From assembly GCF_005869225.1 (NCBI RefSeq), contig NZ_SWFP01000009.1:124001-188000 (forward strand): a stretch of DNA of 64,000 bases, in the 5' to 3' direction. Positions 45,853-55,377 of this stretch are shown piece after piece. Position numbers and translations under genes: made by a program. The stretch is from Dyadobacter bucti (GTDB lineage: Bacteria > Bacteroidota > Bacteroidia > Cytophagales > Spirosomataceae). Within the stretch, counting starts at the first letter, position 1, and each line of letters begins with the position of its first letter. Under the pieces are notes generated by a model. That model saw only the letters and a list, made by a program, of their open reading frames with translations. It was not told where the DNA came from and searched no databases.

Positions 45853-47127
45853 TTAAATCGTCCAGGGGCCGCGCATGGGCTGGTTGATCAGGCGGTTGGC
45901 GCCTTCATCATCGATGAATTCCTGTTTTTCGGGATCAAATTTCAGCGAACGTCCCAGTCTCAGTGCCGCCAGTCCCAAGTTAACAATGGTACATGAGCGG
46001 TGGCCGTTTTCTTCATTCAACGCGAATTTCTTCCGGTTTTTTACAGCATCCACAAAATCGGTTACCTGCGGTTCGGGATCAGGGAATGCTGCCAGCTTTC
46101 TTTCCAGATCAGGGATATCTGACTGGAAATTCGGATAAAGTTTGCCTTTCGGTCCTTCGATATATGCCACGTTTTCATCCTTTGCCTCACCGTCGAGAAC
46201 GATCTGGCAACCATCTGCATAAGTGTACGTGATCCTGCGCCAGGTGCCTACTGCTTCGGTATGCTGCTGGGGGGCATCAATTTCAACACTTACGGGGCTG
46301 GTGTCGTCTTTGCCCAGGAAGTATTGGATCGGGTCAATGTAATGCTGGCCCATATCCCCTAGTCCGCCGCCATCATAATCCCAATACCCGCGGAACGTCT
46401 GGTGCACGCGGTGCTCACTATACGGCTTGTAAGGAGCTGGCCCGAGCCACATATCGTAATCCAGCTCCGCAGGGACTTGCTGGGGAACGTTATTCGTTTT
46501 TCCTACCCAATAAAATTTCCAGTCGAAACCGGTATGCTTGCTCACCGTAACCTTCAAAGGCCAGCCCAGCAATCCACTCTGAACCAACTTTTTAATAGGT
46601 TTTACAGTGGTTTTCATTCCATAAAAATTATCCTCAAACCTGAACCACGTATTTAGCCTGAAAATCCTTCCATGCTGCTGAACGGCTTCTACCAGACGCT
46701 TGCCTTCCCCGATTGTGCGGGTCATCGGCTTTTCACACCACACATCTTTGCCGGCACGTGCTGCATCGGCCGCAATGATACCATGCCAGTGGGGAGGGGT
46801 CGCAACGTGTACAATATCCACTTCAGGAAGCTGGATCAGCTCGCGGTAATCGGAAAAGGTTTTTACACCTTTATCCACCATACCTACGGCAATATCCAGG
46901 TGTTTTTTATCAACATCACAAAGCGCAACTACTTTTGTTCCGGCATAAGGAATATGGCCGCGGCCCATGGAGCCCACTCCCACAATTGCTTTGGTCAGCT
47001 GGTCGCTGGGTGCGATAAAGCCTTTCCCCAGAACGTGACGCGGAACAATGGAAAATGTAGCCAGCGTAGCCAGAGAACCTTTGATAAAGCTTCTTCTGGA
47101 CGCAGAAATGCCTTTCTTTTCTTTCAT
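45853..47127 (-). CDS. Tat-exported Gfo/Idh/MocA family oxidoreductase
   Basis: 424 residues. Twin-arginine signal (SASRRSFIKGSLATLATFSI), so it is folded before export and its NAD(P) or hexose substrate is used in the periplasm. Rossmann motif in VGVGSMGRGHIPYAG, the catalytic-region Lys in WCEKPMTRTIGEGKRL, then the C-terminal Gfo domain with WDYDGGGLGDMGQHYIDPIQ. The end GANRLINQPMRGPWTI is typical of the Bacteroidota secreted group. It may oxidise a glycoside at C3 for the adjacent DUF1080 hydrolase. The 198 bp upstream show no clear promoter. Confidence 0.88.
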   Translation of the reverse strand: MKEKKGISASRRSFIKGSLATLATFSIVPRHVLGKGFIAPSDQLTKAIVGVGSMGRGHIPYAGTKVVALCDVDKKHLDIAVGMVDKGVKTFSDYRELIQLPEVDIVHVATPPHWHGIIAADAARAGKDVWCEKPMTRTIGEGKRLVEAVQQHGRIFRLNTWFRFEDNFYGMKTTVKPIKKLVQSGLLGWPLKVTVSKHTGFDWKFYWVGKTNNVPQQVPAELDYDMWLGPAPYKPYSEHRVHQTFRGYWDYDGGGLGDMGQHYIDPIQYFLGKDDTSPVSVEIDAPQQHTEAVGTWRRITYTYADGCQIVLDGEAKDENVAYIEGPKGKLYPNFQSDIPDLERKLAAFPDPEPQVTDFVDAVKNRKKFALNEENGHRSCTIVNLGLAALRLGRSLKFDPEKQEFIDDEGANRLINQPMRGPWTI

Positions 47128-47325
47128 TAGTCAAGGAAATTTAGGATAGTAAATTTTGTTATTAAGTGGTCGTGAAATTATGACAATATTTATAATGTAA
47201 CAAAGGCGGATTGGGGTTGCGATTATTAATTTCAGTAATCCCTTTATAATGAAACAGGAATTCCCGTTTCTTTCCTATGCGGCTTTGTTATTCGCACAGT
47301 TGCATTAAAATACCGATAGATAATA

Positions 47326-48885
47326 TTACAAAGGGATATTTCCGTGCTTCTTTCTCGGGCGCACATCTACTTTGTTTTCCAGCATTTCAAAAGCTCTGAT
47401 CAGCTTTTCCCTTGTCTGTTCAGGGTAAATGACTTCATCGATATAGCCCCGGTGTGCGGCGCGGTAGGGATTGGTGAATTTTTCTGTGTAGTCTTCTATT
47501 TTCTCGCGCAGTTTTTCTTTCGGATCTTCTGCTTCGGCGATTTCTCTCTTGAAAATAATCTCCGCAGCTCCGCTGGCACCCATTACGGCGATTTCGGCGG
47601 TAGGCCAGGCGAAATTCAGGTCCGCGCCGATGTGCTTGGAGTTCATTACATCATACGCGCCTCCGTAAGCTTTTCTGGTTATGACGGTTACGCGGGGGAC
47701 AGTTGCTTCGCAAAAAGCATACAGAAGCTTCGCTCCGTTGGTAATAATGCCGTTCCATTCCTGATCGGTGCCGGGGAGGAAACCGGGAACGTCTTCCAAT
47801 ACAAGAAGCGGAATATTAAAACTGTCACAAAACCTGACAAACCGGGCTGCTTTCTGGCTTGAATGAATATCCAGGACGCCAGCGAGAACAGCCGGCTGGT
47901 TGGCGACGATCCCGATGCTGCGTCCGGCAATGCGGCTGAAACCCACTACAATATTTTCAGCAAAATTTTGGTGTACCTCAAAAAAACTGTCAGGATCGCA
48001 AATTTCGCTGATAACTTCGCGCATGTCATAAGGCTGATTTGCGTTGTCCGGAATAATCGTATTGAGGCCGGGCCGCAGCTCGTTTTGTGGTTCATAAGCA
48101 AGGCGGGGAGCTTCGTCTTCGCAATTTTGAGGTATGTAGCTCAGCAGTTTCTTTACAGCAATGAGGCACTCGACCTCATTGGGAGACACAAAATGAGTTA
48201 TTCCCGATTTGGTAGCATGTGTCATGGCACCTCCCAGTTCCTCCGATGTGACTTCTTCATGCGTTACGGTTTTTACCACGTTGGGGCCCGTCACAAACAT
48301 GTAGCTTGTGTTCTCAACCATCAGGATAAAATCGGTTATCGCGGGCGAATATACGGCGCCACCGGCACAGGGGCCCATTACTGCCGAAATCTGAGGGATG
48401 ACACCGGAAGCCAATGTATTTTTATAAAAAATATCAGCATATCCCGCCAGGGAAAGTACACCCTCCTGAATGCGCGCACCACCTGAATCATTCAGTCCGA
48501 TGATCGGTGCGCCGTTTTTCATGGCCAGATCCATCAGCTTGCAGATCTTCTCGGCATGCGTTTCTGACAGTGAGCCGCCAAAAACAGTAAAATCCTGCGC
48601 AAAAACATAGGTTAACCTGCCATTGATTTTGGCATAACCCGTCACTACGCCATCGCCCAGGTAATGCTCCTTATCGAGACCAAAGTCTTTGCTTCTGTGC
48701 ATTACAAACTTGCCGATTTCCTCAAATGAACCTGGGTCGACCAGAACAGCAATACGCTCGCGGGCAGTTAGTTTTCCTTTCGCATGTTGTGCTTTGATCC
48801 GCTTTTCCCCCCCTCCTGAATTCGCCTCGGCATTTTTTAAATCCAGTAATTCTTTTTTTGAAGTCACGGCTGGTACTGATTCCAT
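47326..48885 (-). CDS. Acyl-CoA (propionyl-CoA) carboxylase beta subunit
   Basis: 519-residue carboxyltransferase of the biotin-dependent acyl-CoA carboxylase family, moving CO2 from biotin to acyl-CoA. Two crotonase-like halves: N-terminal with GLNDSGGARIQEGVLSLAGY and MGPCAGGAVYSPAITDF, C-terminal with EDVPGFLPGTDQEWNGII and TRKAYGGAYDVMNSKH. These signatures and length fit PccB/MmdA-type chains; propionyl-CoA is the likely substrate. No biotin carboxylase or carrier gene is adjacent; a carrier protein lies at 24.1 kb. Confidence 0.92.
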   Translation of the reverse strand: MESVPAVTSKKELLDLKNAEANSGGGEKRIKAQHAKGKLTARERIAVLVDPGSFEEIGKFVMHRSKDFGLDKEHYLGDGVVTGYAKINGRLTYVFAQDFTVFGGSLSETHAEKICKLMDLAMKNGAPIIGLNDSGGARIQEGVLSLAGYADIFYKNTLASGVIPQISAVMGPCAGGAVYSPAITDFILMVENTSYMFVTGPNVVKTVTHEEVTSEELGGAMTHATKSGITHFVSPNEVECLIAVKKLLSYIPQNCEDEAPRLAYEPQNELRPGLNTIIPDNANQPYDMREVISEICDPDSFFEVHQNFAENIVVGFSRIAGRSIGIVANQPAVLAGVLDIHSSQKAARFVRFCDSFNIPLLVLEDVPGFLPGTDQEWNGIITNGAKLLYAFCEATVPRVTVITRKAYGGAYDVMNSKHIGADLNFAWPTAEIAVMGASGAAEIIFKREIAEAEDPKEKLREKIEDYTEKFTNPYRAAHRGYIDEVIYPEQTREKLIRAFEMLENKVDVRPRKKHGNIPL

Positions 48886-48904
48886 GTAATACGGACGATA
48901 TGGT

Positions 48905-48912
48905 TACATTTG
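48905..48912 (+). promoter_or_regulatory. -7 element upstream of porQ
   Basis: TACATTTG, exact TAnnTTTG, 61 bases before the porQ ATG in the short divergent region; no -33 visible. Confidence 0.35.
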
Positions 48913-48973
48913 TTTTTGAACAGGTCATAAATATAGTGTCATTTTTACTGATTCGGGAAATTATTGCATTCAT

Positions 48974-50056
48974 ATGAGGCAGATCGGATGGAGCGTCCAT
49001 TTTGTATTTTGGTTTCTTTTTGTTTTTGAAGAAACCGCTCATGCGCAGTCTATCGGAGGCAAAAGCAGGCTTGATTTCCTACAGTTGCCGACGCAGGCGA
49101 AGAGTACCGCATTAGGTACCAACCATCTTACAATTGGCGGTAATGACCCTGCGATTTTTCTGCAAAATCCTGGCCTCCTTGATTCCACCAAATCCAATAA
49201 TGTATCACTCAATCTGATGCCCTATCTGGCTGATACCAAATTCCTGAACCTGGCTTATGCCAAACGTTTACAGAAATCGTCGGGGACCTGGGCCGTGGGA
49301 CTTCAGTATCTGAACTATGGCACTATGGTTGAAACCGACGACATTGGCAATGTTATCGGGGAATTCAGGGCGGCAGATTATGGGCTGTCGGCAGGATACG
49401 GGCATACGCTCGGTGCATTTACGCTCGGCGGTACAATAAAGGTGGTAGGGGCTTCTGTGGAAGCCTATAACACCTGGGGCCTTGCGCTGGATTGGGGCGG
49501 GGTTTTCAAACATCCCCGTGAGGATATGACGATCGGTTTTGTAGTTAAAAACATAGGGTTTTTAAAACAGAACTATACCGGCGCCACCACGCCGCAGCTT
49601 CCGCTCGACATACGCGCAGGGATTACTTTCAAGCCGGAATATATGCCTGTCCGGGTTTCGGTGACAGCGCACCATTTGAATAAATTCGATATGGTTTATA
49701 ATGACCCCGCCTTGTTTTTTACCTATGATATCAATGGGAACAGGATCCCCAAAAAAACCGGGCTGGCAGAAAAACTGACCAGGCATCTTGCATTAGGCGC
49801 CGAAGTATTGATCCATCCCAGTTTCAGGATTTTGCTCGGTTATGACCATCTCAGAAGGCAGGAGCTAAGGTTAACCGACAGGGGTGCTCTTGCTGGATTT
49901 TCGTTCGGAGCGTGGCTGCGCATCAAAAGATTTGAAGTAGGGTATGGCCGGGCACAATATGTCCCCGGCTTTGGAAGCAGTTCATTGTCCATCGTTATGA
50001 ACCTGAAAAACGGATTTGTCCGAGAACCGATCACAGTTTCTCGCCCGATAAAATGA
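48974..50056 (+). CDS. porQ: Type IX secretion system protein PorQ
   Basis: 360 residues with a signal peptide (to about residue 25, ending AHAQ) and an outer membrane beta-barrel of the PorV/PorQ (UPF0164) type. FLQLPTQAKSTALGTNHLT and NDPAIFLQNPGLLDSTKSNN are the PorQ-type N-terminal features; RLTDRGALAGFSFGAWLRIK and YGRAQYVPGFGSSSLSIVMN are in the C-terminal strands. In Porphyromonas PorQ anchors PorZ in the attachment complex of the type IX system, which displays cargo on the surface. Porin-type partners are not in this window. Confidence 0.85.
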   Translation: MRQIGWSVHFVFWFLFVFEETAHAQSIGGKSRLDFLQLPTQAKSTALGTNHLTIGGNDPAIFLQNPGLLDSTKSNNVSLNLMPYLADTKFLNLAYAKRLQKSSGTWAVGLQYLNYGTMVETDDIGNVIGEFRAADYGLSAGYGHTLGAFTLGGTIKVVGASVEAYNTWGLALDWGGVFKHPREDMTIGFVVKNIGFLKQNYTGATTPQLPLDIRAGITFKPEYMPVRVSVTAHHLNKFDMVYNDPALFFTYDINGNRIPKKTGLAEKLTRHLALGAEVLIHPSFRILLGYDHLRRQELRLTDRGALAGFSFGAWLRIKRFEVGYGRAQYVPGFGSSSLSIVMNLKNGFVREPITVSRPIK

Positions 50057-50059
50057 TTG

Positions 50060-51556
50060 CTAATCCATCACTTTTCCTTTGGACAGGCGCAATGTTTTTG
50101 TGACGCAGCCGGGGATTTCCTCCGGGTAATGGGATACATAAATCAAAGTTCTTTCCGGCGTGTCACAAATGGCATCGACTACCGATTTAAAGTACTCGAT
50201 AGCCTCGGTGTCCAATCCCTGGCAAGGTTCGTCGAGGATCAGCAGCGGTGGATTTTTCACAAGTGCCCTGGCCAGGAGTACCATTCTTTGCTGGCCTTTT
50301 GAGAGTTGGGAGAAATCTTTTTCAATGAGGTCGTGGACGTGTAAAAGCTCGGCAACTTCATGCACCCGTTCAATTTGGGTATCACTGAGTTTCTTGAAAA
50401 ATACACCGGTAGCATCAAAAAAACCGGAAGCGATTGTTTTGAAGACCGTTGTATTACGGGGGAAATAGAGATGCAACTCCGGTGATACGTGCCCGATCTT
50501 CTGTTTGATATCCCATATTGAAGCGCCGACGCCGCCTCTTTTTCGATCAAATAAATCAAAATCGTTCGCGAAGCGCTGCGGATTGTCCGCGGTGATGATG
50601 CTCAGTAATGTGGATTTTCCCGAACCGTTAGCTCCCGACAATGCCCATTTCTCCCCCTTCGCAATTTTCCAGTTTATATGATCCAGAATCAGCTGGTCGT
50701 GATAGATAACTTTCGTATTGCGGAGATCGATGGCGTATTGAAATGCAGTGAATTCCGGCTGGCCGAAATGCGATAATTTTTCCGGGTCGGGCTTTGGATA
50801 GGCTTTTTCATGGGTGATTTTGTGTTGAAAATCGGCCACCGCATATTTTGCCTCAATCCTTCCCGATTTCATTTCTAAAACATGGGTAATACAGGGGGGG
50901 ATTTCTGTGGCTGTTGTAGCCATGATAATCATTACACCGGATTCGGACAATTGTGTAAGTGCCCCCCGCAATACCGCTCTGGAATGTACATCCAGCCCGC
51001 TGAATGCATTGTCCAGCATCAGAACTTTCGGGTTTTTCAATAGTGATTTTGCTAAAAGCATCCGCCGGGTTTCTCCGTTGGAAAGTGTCACAAACGGGTG
51101 ATCCAGCAAATGTGTGATGGAGAGTAGCTCGCTTACTTGTGCAAGATTTTCGTCAGATACTTTCGACGGAGCCAGCTTAACAGAATTATCATTGACGGTT
51201 CCCACAGGTTTAAGCTGATCGGTCAGGATGGCCTTTACCGTCGGTGCTCTTTCCGCTTCATAGGCATGAAACCGCTGCTGGTAATACTCTGCGCCGCCGC
51301 TGACGATCCGGTTGAAGGAGTAGTCGTTGGACACAAGTTCAATGGTATCGCGGAGAGGCCCGTTAAATGAATAGCTGATTTTGCCCTTCCATACCGGCCA
51401 TTTCCCTGCAATGATATCAAGCAAGATAGTTTTTCCTGCGCCATTAGGGCCCACGACGGCCCAGTTTTGAATGGGTTCAATTTCCCAGTTTATATCGGAT
51501 AATACGGTTGTATCATATTTGCGGACGGAAATATTGTCGAGGGATATTGAGGACAT
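50060..51556 (-). CDS. ModF-like double ABC ATPase
   Basis: 498 residues with two ABC ATPase domains in one chain. Domain 1: Walker A VGPNGAGKTILL, signature LSNGETRRMLLAK, Walker B VLMLDNAFSGLD. Domain 2: Walker A SGANGSGKSTLL, signature LSKGQQRMVLLAR, Walker B LLILDEPCQGLD. No membrane domain is present and none is adjacent; the closest relatives are ModF/PhrA-type and related regulators or repair ATPases of unknown target. The start at 51556 (MSSISLDNIS) is preferred to one 3 codons upstream. Confidence 0.82.
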   Translation of the reverse strand: MSSISLDNISVRKYDTTVLSDINWEIEPIQNWAVVGPNGAGKTILLDIIAGKWPVWKGKISYSFNGPLRDTIELVSNDYSFNRIVSGGAEYYQQRFHAYEAERAPTVKAILTDQLKPVGTVNDNSVKLAPSKVSDENLAQVSELLSITHLLDHPFVTLSNGETRRMLLAKSLLKNPKVLMLDNAFSGLDVHSRAVLRGALTQLSESGVMIIMATTATEIPPCITHVLEMKSGRIEAKYAVADFQHKITHEKAYPKPDPEKLSHFGQPEFTAFQYAIDLRNTKVIYHDQLILDHINWKIAKGEKWALSGANGSGKSTLLSIITADNPQRFANDFDLFDRKRGGVGASIWDIKQKIGHVSPELHLYFPRNTTVFKTIASGFFDATGVFFKKLSDTQIERVHEVAELLHVHDLIEKDFSQLSKGQQRMVLLARALVKNPPLLILDEPCQGLDTEAIEYFKSVVDAICDTPERTLIYVSHYPEEIPGCVTKTLRLSKGKVMD

Positions 51557-51725
51557 GGTAAGCAATGATCAGTGGAAAGGCAAATATTGAAAGTTTCGGT
51601 TAAAAGAGAAAAAATGAAACCGGCTTTCAACTTAAAACTGACCAGACTACGGATTATGATGTGTAAGTCGAAGATATTTGCCCGGCATGGAGAAGGTGTT
51701 TCAAGTAATGGCCGGGTCAAAAAAA

Positions 51726-51756
51726 GGGTTTACGGACGCTATGTATCCGTAAACCC
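51726..51756 (-). terminator. Terminator after the DJ-1/PfpI gene
   Basis: Perfect 11-bp stem GGGTTTACGGA (51726-51736) / TCCGTAAACCC (51746-51756) with a 9-base loop; on the minus strand it is followed by seven T. It lies 8 bases after the stop at 51764. Confidence 0.88.
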
Positions 51757-51763
51757 GAAGCGT

Positions 51764-52315
51764 TTATTGATGAATTTCGAGGTTAAATTCCTTAACCATT
51801 GTAGTAGTGAATGCAGAAAGATCATCTGTTGTTCTGCTGGTTACCAGTCCGTTGTTGGTTACCACGTCCTGGTCAATCCAGATAGCACCTGCATTTTCAA
51901 GGTCGTGTTTTATTGCGACGTAGGAAGTCAGAGTGCGGCCCAGAACCACATCGGCATCTATTAAAATCTGCGGTCCATGACAAATTGCGGCCACTGGTTT
52001 GTGGGCCATAAAAAACGACTTTACGAATTCAATGGCTTTATGACTGATCCTCAATGCATCCATTCCAAGTACTCCTCCGGGGAGCAGCAGTGCATCGTAA
52101 TACTCGGCGCGAGCGAGATCCAATGGAACGTCCACCTTATGCTTTTCGCCCCAGTCCAGATGATTCCATCCTCTGACAGAATCTTTATTAGGAGAGATTA
52201 CATGAGTGGTAGCTCCATTCTGATTTAGGACTTTTCTGGGGCAAGTCATTTCAACCTGCTCAAATCCATCGGCAACTAATATTGCAACTTTGAATGAATT
52301 TAGTGATTGTTCCAC
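51764..52315 (-). CDS. DJ-1/PfpI family protein
   Basis: 183 residues of the class I glutamine-amidotransferase-like fold. VAILVADGFEQVEM at the start, the nucleophile Cys in AAICHGPQIL and a following histidine are family features; a Glu (FEQVEM) sits near the active site. Members are stress-linked chaperones, deglycases or proteases; which is not decided. Alone between terminators of its neighbours. Confidence 0.88.
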   Translation of the reverse strand: MEQSLNSFKVAILVADGFEQVEMTCPRKVLNQNGATTHVISPNKDSVRGWNHLDWGEKHKVDVPLDLARAEYYDALLLPGGVLGMDALRISHKAIEFVKSFFMAHKPVAAICHGPQILIDADVVLGRTLTSYVAIKHDLENAGAIWIDQDVVTNNGLVTSRTTDDLSAFTTTMVKEFNLEIHQ

Positions 52316-52477
52316 GTTATGATTTGTACAGGTATAGGTTAGATTATTTGATTAAATAATTGTACAAAAAATATGCCAAAAGAAAGAAACCCCTAAACGG
52401 CTCTTTTTCAATACCAATCGTAGCAGAGCATCCACAGGTTGGGATTCGTGATTTTCGGGTACTTCTCACCAACAAAA

Positions 52478-52511
52478 AAAACAGGAGCGATCTATGAGAT
52501 GCTCCTGTTTT
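52478..52511 (-). terminator. Terminator after clpB
   Basis: Stem AAAACAGGAGC (52478-52488) / GCTCCTGTTTT (52501-52511), 12-base loop; minus-strand T-run follows. Lies 19 bases beyond the clpB stop. The rest of 52316-52477 shows nothing recognisable. Confidence 0.85.
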
Positions 52512-52529
52512 ATAACTATTTCCGGATTC

Positions 52530-55133
52530 TTATATTTCTACTCCTCCTACATTCTCAAATATCAGATCACCTTGGGAATTAAGTTCCATCATGATCACAG
52601 AGTCTTTGGCAACCTGTCCGCTGAGGATTCCTTTGGAGAGCTCATTAAGGATTTTCCGTTGTAAAACCCTTTTCAGAGGTCGCGCTCCAAAAGCAGGATC
52701 AAAACCATCTTCGCCCAGCTTGGTCAGCGCTTCGTCGGTAGCATCAAGCGTAATACCTTGTTCTTTCAGCATTTTCTGAATTCCTTTGAACTGGATATCC
52801 ACGATCTTGCGGATGTTGCTCATTGTTAAAGGCTCAAAAAGAACAATTTCATCAATACGGTTTAGGAATTCCGGCCTTACCGACGCTTTGAGGAGGTCGA
52901 GCACCGCTTGTTTGGCTTCTTCAACGATCAAAGTATGGTTCCAGCCTTCGTCCTCCGCGAATTTCTCCTGGATGATATGGCTGCCTATATTGGACGTCAT
53001 GATAATGATCGTGTTCTTGAAGTTGGCTACCCTGCCTTTGTTATCAGTCAGCCTTCCCTCATCCAATACCTGTAAAAGTATGTTCCAGACGTCAGGGTGC
53101 CCTTTTTCTATCTCATCAAGCAGGATCACACTATATGGTTTCCGGCGCACGGCTTCTGTAAGCTGGCCGCCTTCATCATATCCGACATACCCCGGAGGCG
53201 CTCCCACCAGCCTGCTTACGGCATGACGTTCCTGGTATTCGCTCATATCGATCCTGACCATGGCATTTTCGTCATTGAACAAATATTCGGCAAGTGTTTT
53301 TGCCAATTCAGTCTTGCCCACCCCGGTTGGTCCAAGGAACAAGAAGCTTCCTATCGGACGTTTCGCATCCTGCAAACCTGCACGGCTACGGCGTACGGCA
53401 TCGGAAACTACCTCTATCGCTTCATTCTGGCCTGCTACGCGCTGATGCAAATGAGCTTCAAGTTGCAGCAGTTTCTCACGGTCACTCTGAAGCATTTTGC
53501 TTACAGGTATTCCCGTCCATTTGGCTACAACCTCAGCAATGTCCTCGGGCGTGATTTCTTCCTTCATGAGGCTTTGCGGATCTTCTGATTTCTGAAGTTC
53601 CTCCAGCTTGCTTTGTACCTCCGGGATCCGTCCGTAGCGTATCTCTGCTACCTTGCCAAAATCACCGGAACGCTCGGCCTGCTCTGCCTCGAGGCGCAGT
53701 TGTTCAGTCTGTTCTTTTAAAGTCCTTACCTCGTTTACCTTGCCTTTTTCATTTTCCCACTGGGCCTGAAGCGCGTTTCTTTCATCGTTCAGATCGGCAA
53801 TTTCTTTGTTAAGAACAGTTTCTTTATCCTTGTTGTTTTCCCGGCGTATCGCCTCCCGCTCAATTTCGAGCTGCATGATCTTACGGTTCAGCTCATCCAG
53901 TTCCTCAGGCACGCTGTCCATTTCAAGGCGTAATTTTGAAGCGGCTTCATCCATCAGGTCAATGGCTTTATCCGGCAGGAAACGGTCGCTGATATACCTG
54001 TTGGAAAGCTCGACCGCGGCAATTACGGCGTCATCCTGAATGCGGACACCATGGTGAAGTTCATATTTCTCCTTGATACCACGTAAGATGCTGATAGCGT
54101 CAGGAATATCCGGTTCATTGACCATAACAGCCTGGAAGCGACGTTCTAAAGCTTTGTCTTTTTCCATGTACTTCTGATATTCCTTCAACGTGGTAGCGCC
54201 GATTGCGTGCAGTTCACCACGTGCAAGCGCAGGTTTCAACAAGTTTGCGGCATCCATGGCGCTTTCGCCCCCACCGCCTGCACCGATCAGGGTATGGATT
54301 TCATCAATAAAGAGTACGATCTCGCCTTCGGAGTCCGTCACTTCTTTGATTACCGCCTTAAGACGTTCTTCAAACTCACCCTTATATTTGGCACCCGCGA
54401 TCAGCAACCCCATATCCAGGGAAGCAATGATCTTGGACTTCAGGTTTTCGGGTACGTCGCCTTGAACGATTCTCTGCGCAAGGCCTTCTACAATTGCTGT
54501 TTTACCTACTCCAGGTTCACCCAGGAGAATAGGATTGTTTTTGGTCCGGCGGCTCAATATCTGAAGTACCCGCCTGATTTCTTCGTCCCTGCCAATCACC
54601 GGGTCGATTTTCCCTGCTTTGGCAAGTTCATTTAAATTTTTGCTGTATCGTTCCAATGAACGGTATTTCGCTTCTGCGTTTTGATCTTTCACGGGGTTGT
54701 TTTTTCCTCTAAGTTCTTTGATTGCGTTAATCAGTTCCTTGTCTTTAAATCCTAACTCTTTCATGAGAGAAGCTGTGGAGTCTTTTCCGCCAAGAATCCC
54801 CAATAAAAGCAACTCTATGCTAATGAATTCGTCACCGAACTCTTTGAGATAGTTTTGTGCTTTGCCCGTTGCCGCAGCCATATCATTACCCAGATAAGGC
54901 TGGCCTCCGCTTACTCTCGGATAACCGTCAAGTATTTTTTGCAAGCGGGTATTTAAAATTTCAGGGCTTATATTCAGTTTGTTGAGAAGAAATAACGAAG
55001 TATTCGGATCCTCTTCCAGAATTGATTTGAAAACATGTCCTGTTTCGATGGCCTGTTGCTGGTTACCCTGGGCCATTTGCGCAGCGTGCTGTATAATTTC
55101 CTGCGCCTTGATTGTATATTGGTTAAAATTCAT
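52530..55133 (-). CDS. clpB: ATP-dependent disaggregase ClpB
   Basis: 867-residue Hsp100 chaperone that threads aggregated proteins with DnaK. N-terminal Clp repeat domain (1-145), AAA domain 1 with Walker A GEPGVGKTAIVEGLA, middle coiled-coil (about 405-525, rich in EREAIRRENNKDKE), AAA domain 2 with Walker A GPTGVGKTELAKTLA, and the C-terminal small domain. Full length. The 244 bp upstream contain a near -7 match (TAGTTTTTG, one base off) but no CIRCE element. Confidence 0.98.
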   Translation of the reverse strand: MNFNQYTIKAQEIIQHAAQMAQGNQQQAIETGHVFKSILEEDPNTSLFLLNKLNISPEILNTRLQKILDGYPRVSGGQPYLGNDMAAATGKAQNYLKEFGDEFISIELLLLGILGGKDSTASLMKELGFKDKELINAIKELRGKNNPVKDQNAEAKYRSLERYSKNLNELAKAGKIDPVIGRDEEIRRVLQILSRRTKNNPILLGEPGVGKTAIVEGLAQRIVQGDVPENLKSKIIASLDMGLLIAGAKYKGEFEERLKAVIKEVTDSEGEIVLFIDEIHTLIGAGGGGESAMDAANLLKPALARGELHAIGATTLKEYQKYMEKDKALERRFQAVMVNEPDIPDAISILRGIKEKYELHHGVRIQDDAVIAAVELSNRYISDRFLPDKAIDLMDEAASKLRLEMDSVPEELDELNRKIMQLEIEREAIRRENNKDKETVLNKEIADLNDERNALQAQWENEKGKVNEVRTLKEQTEQLRLEAEQAERSGDFGKVAEIRYGRIPEVQSKLEELQKSEDPQSLMKEEITPEDIAEVVAKWTGIPVSKMLQSDREKLLQLEAHLHQRVAGQNEAIEVVSDAVRRSRAGLQDAKRPIGSFLFLGPTGVGKTELAKTLAEYLFNDENAMVRIDMSEYQERHAVSRLVGAPPGYVGYDEGGQLTEAVRRKPYSVILLDEIEKGHPDVWNILLQVLDEGRLTDNKGRVANFKNTIIIMTSNIGSHIIQEKFAEDEGWNHTLIVEEAKQAVLDLLKASVRPEFLNRIDEIVLFEPLTMSNIRKIVDIQFKGIQKMLKEQGITLDATDEALTKLGEDGFDPAFGARPLKRVLQRKILNELSKGILSGQVAKDSVIMMELNSQGDLIFENVGGVEI

Positions 55134-55322
55134 GGCGTTAATTGCTAAGTTGGTTCGTATAAGTTTTACAAAAACTACGTACCGGAAGATTAAACCGGAA
55201 ATTTTGACGGGTTTTTACTGATTTTGCAAACTGAAGTGTCATTTCGTCAGGAAGGGCTATTGGTTATGTACCTTCATGAAGGGCCAAGTATAGTGCTGCC
55301 GGATGTGCAAGTACGTAACAAC

Positions 55323-55357
55323 AAAAAGCCGCAAAGAATCTCTTCATGCGGCCTTTT
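55323..55357 (-). terminator. Terminator after lysA
   Basis: GCCGCA (55328-55333) pairs with TGCGGC (55347-55352) within AAAAA and CTTTT flanks, one C bulged; 20 bases beyond the lysA stop. On the minus strand the T run follows. The region 55134-55322 shows nothing else clear. Confidence 0.65.
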
Positions 55358-55377
55358 GTTAACATTAAATTGACTTT

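Noticed and set aside
47251..47270. Imperfect palindrome GAAACAGG-AATT-CCCGTTTC as terminator of the carboxyltransferase gene
   Set aside because: One mismatch in a short arm, far (55 bases) from the stop and without a convincing T-run on the minus strand.
55134..55377. CIRCE (heat-shock inverted repeat) before clpB
   Set aside because: No TTAGCACTC-N9-GAGTGCTAA-like pair is present; only a partial TTAGC-like stretch.
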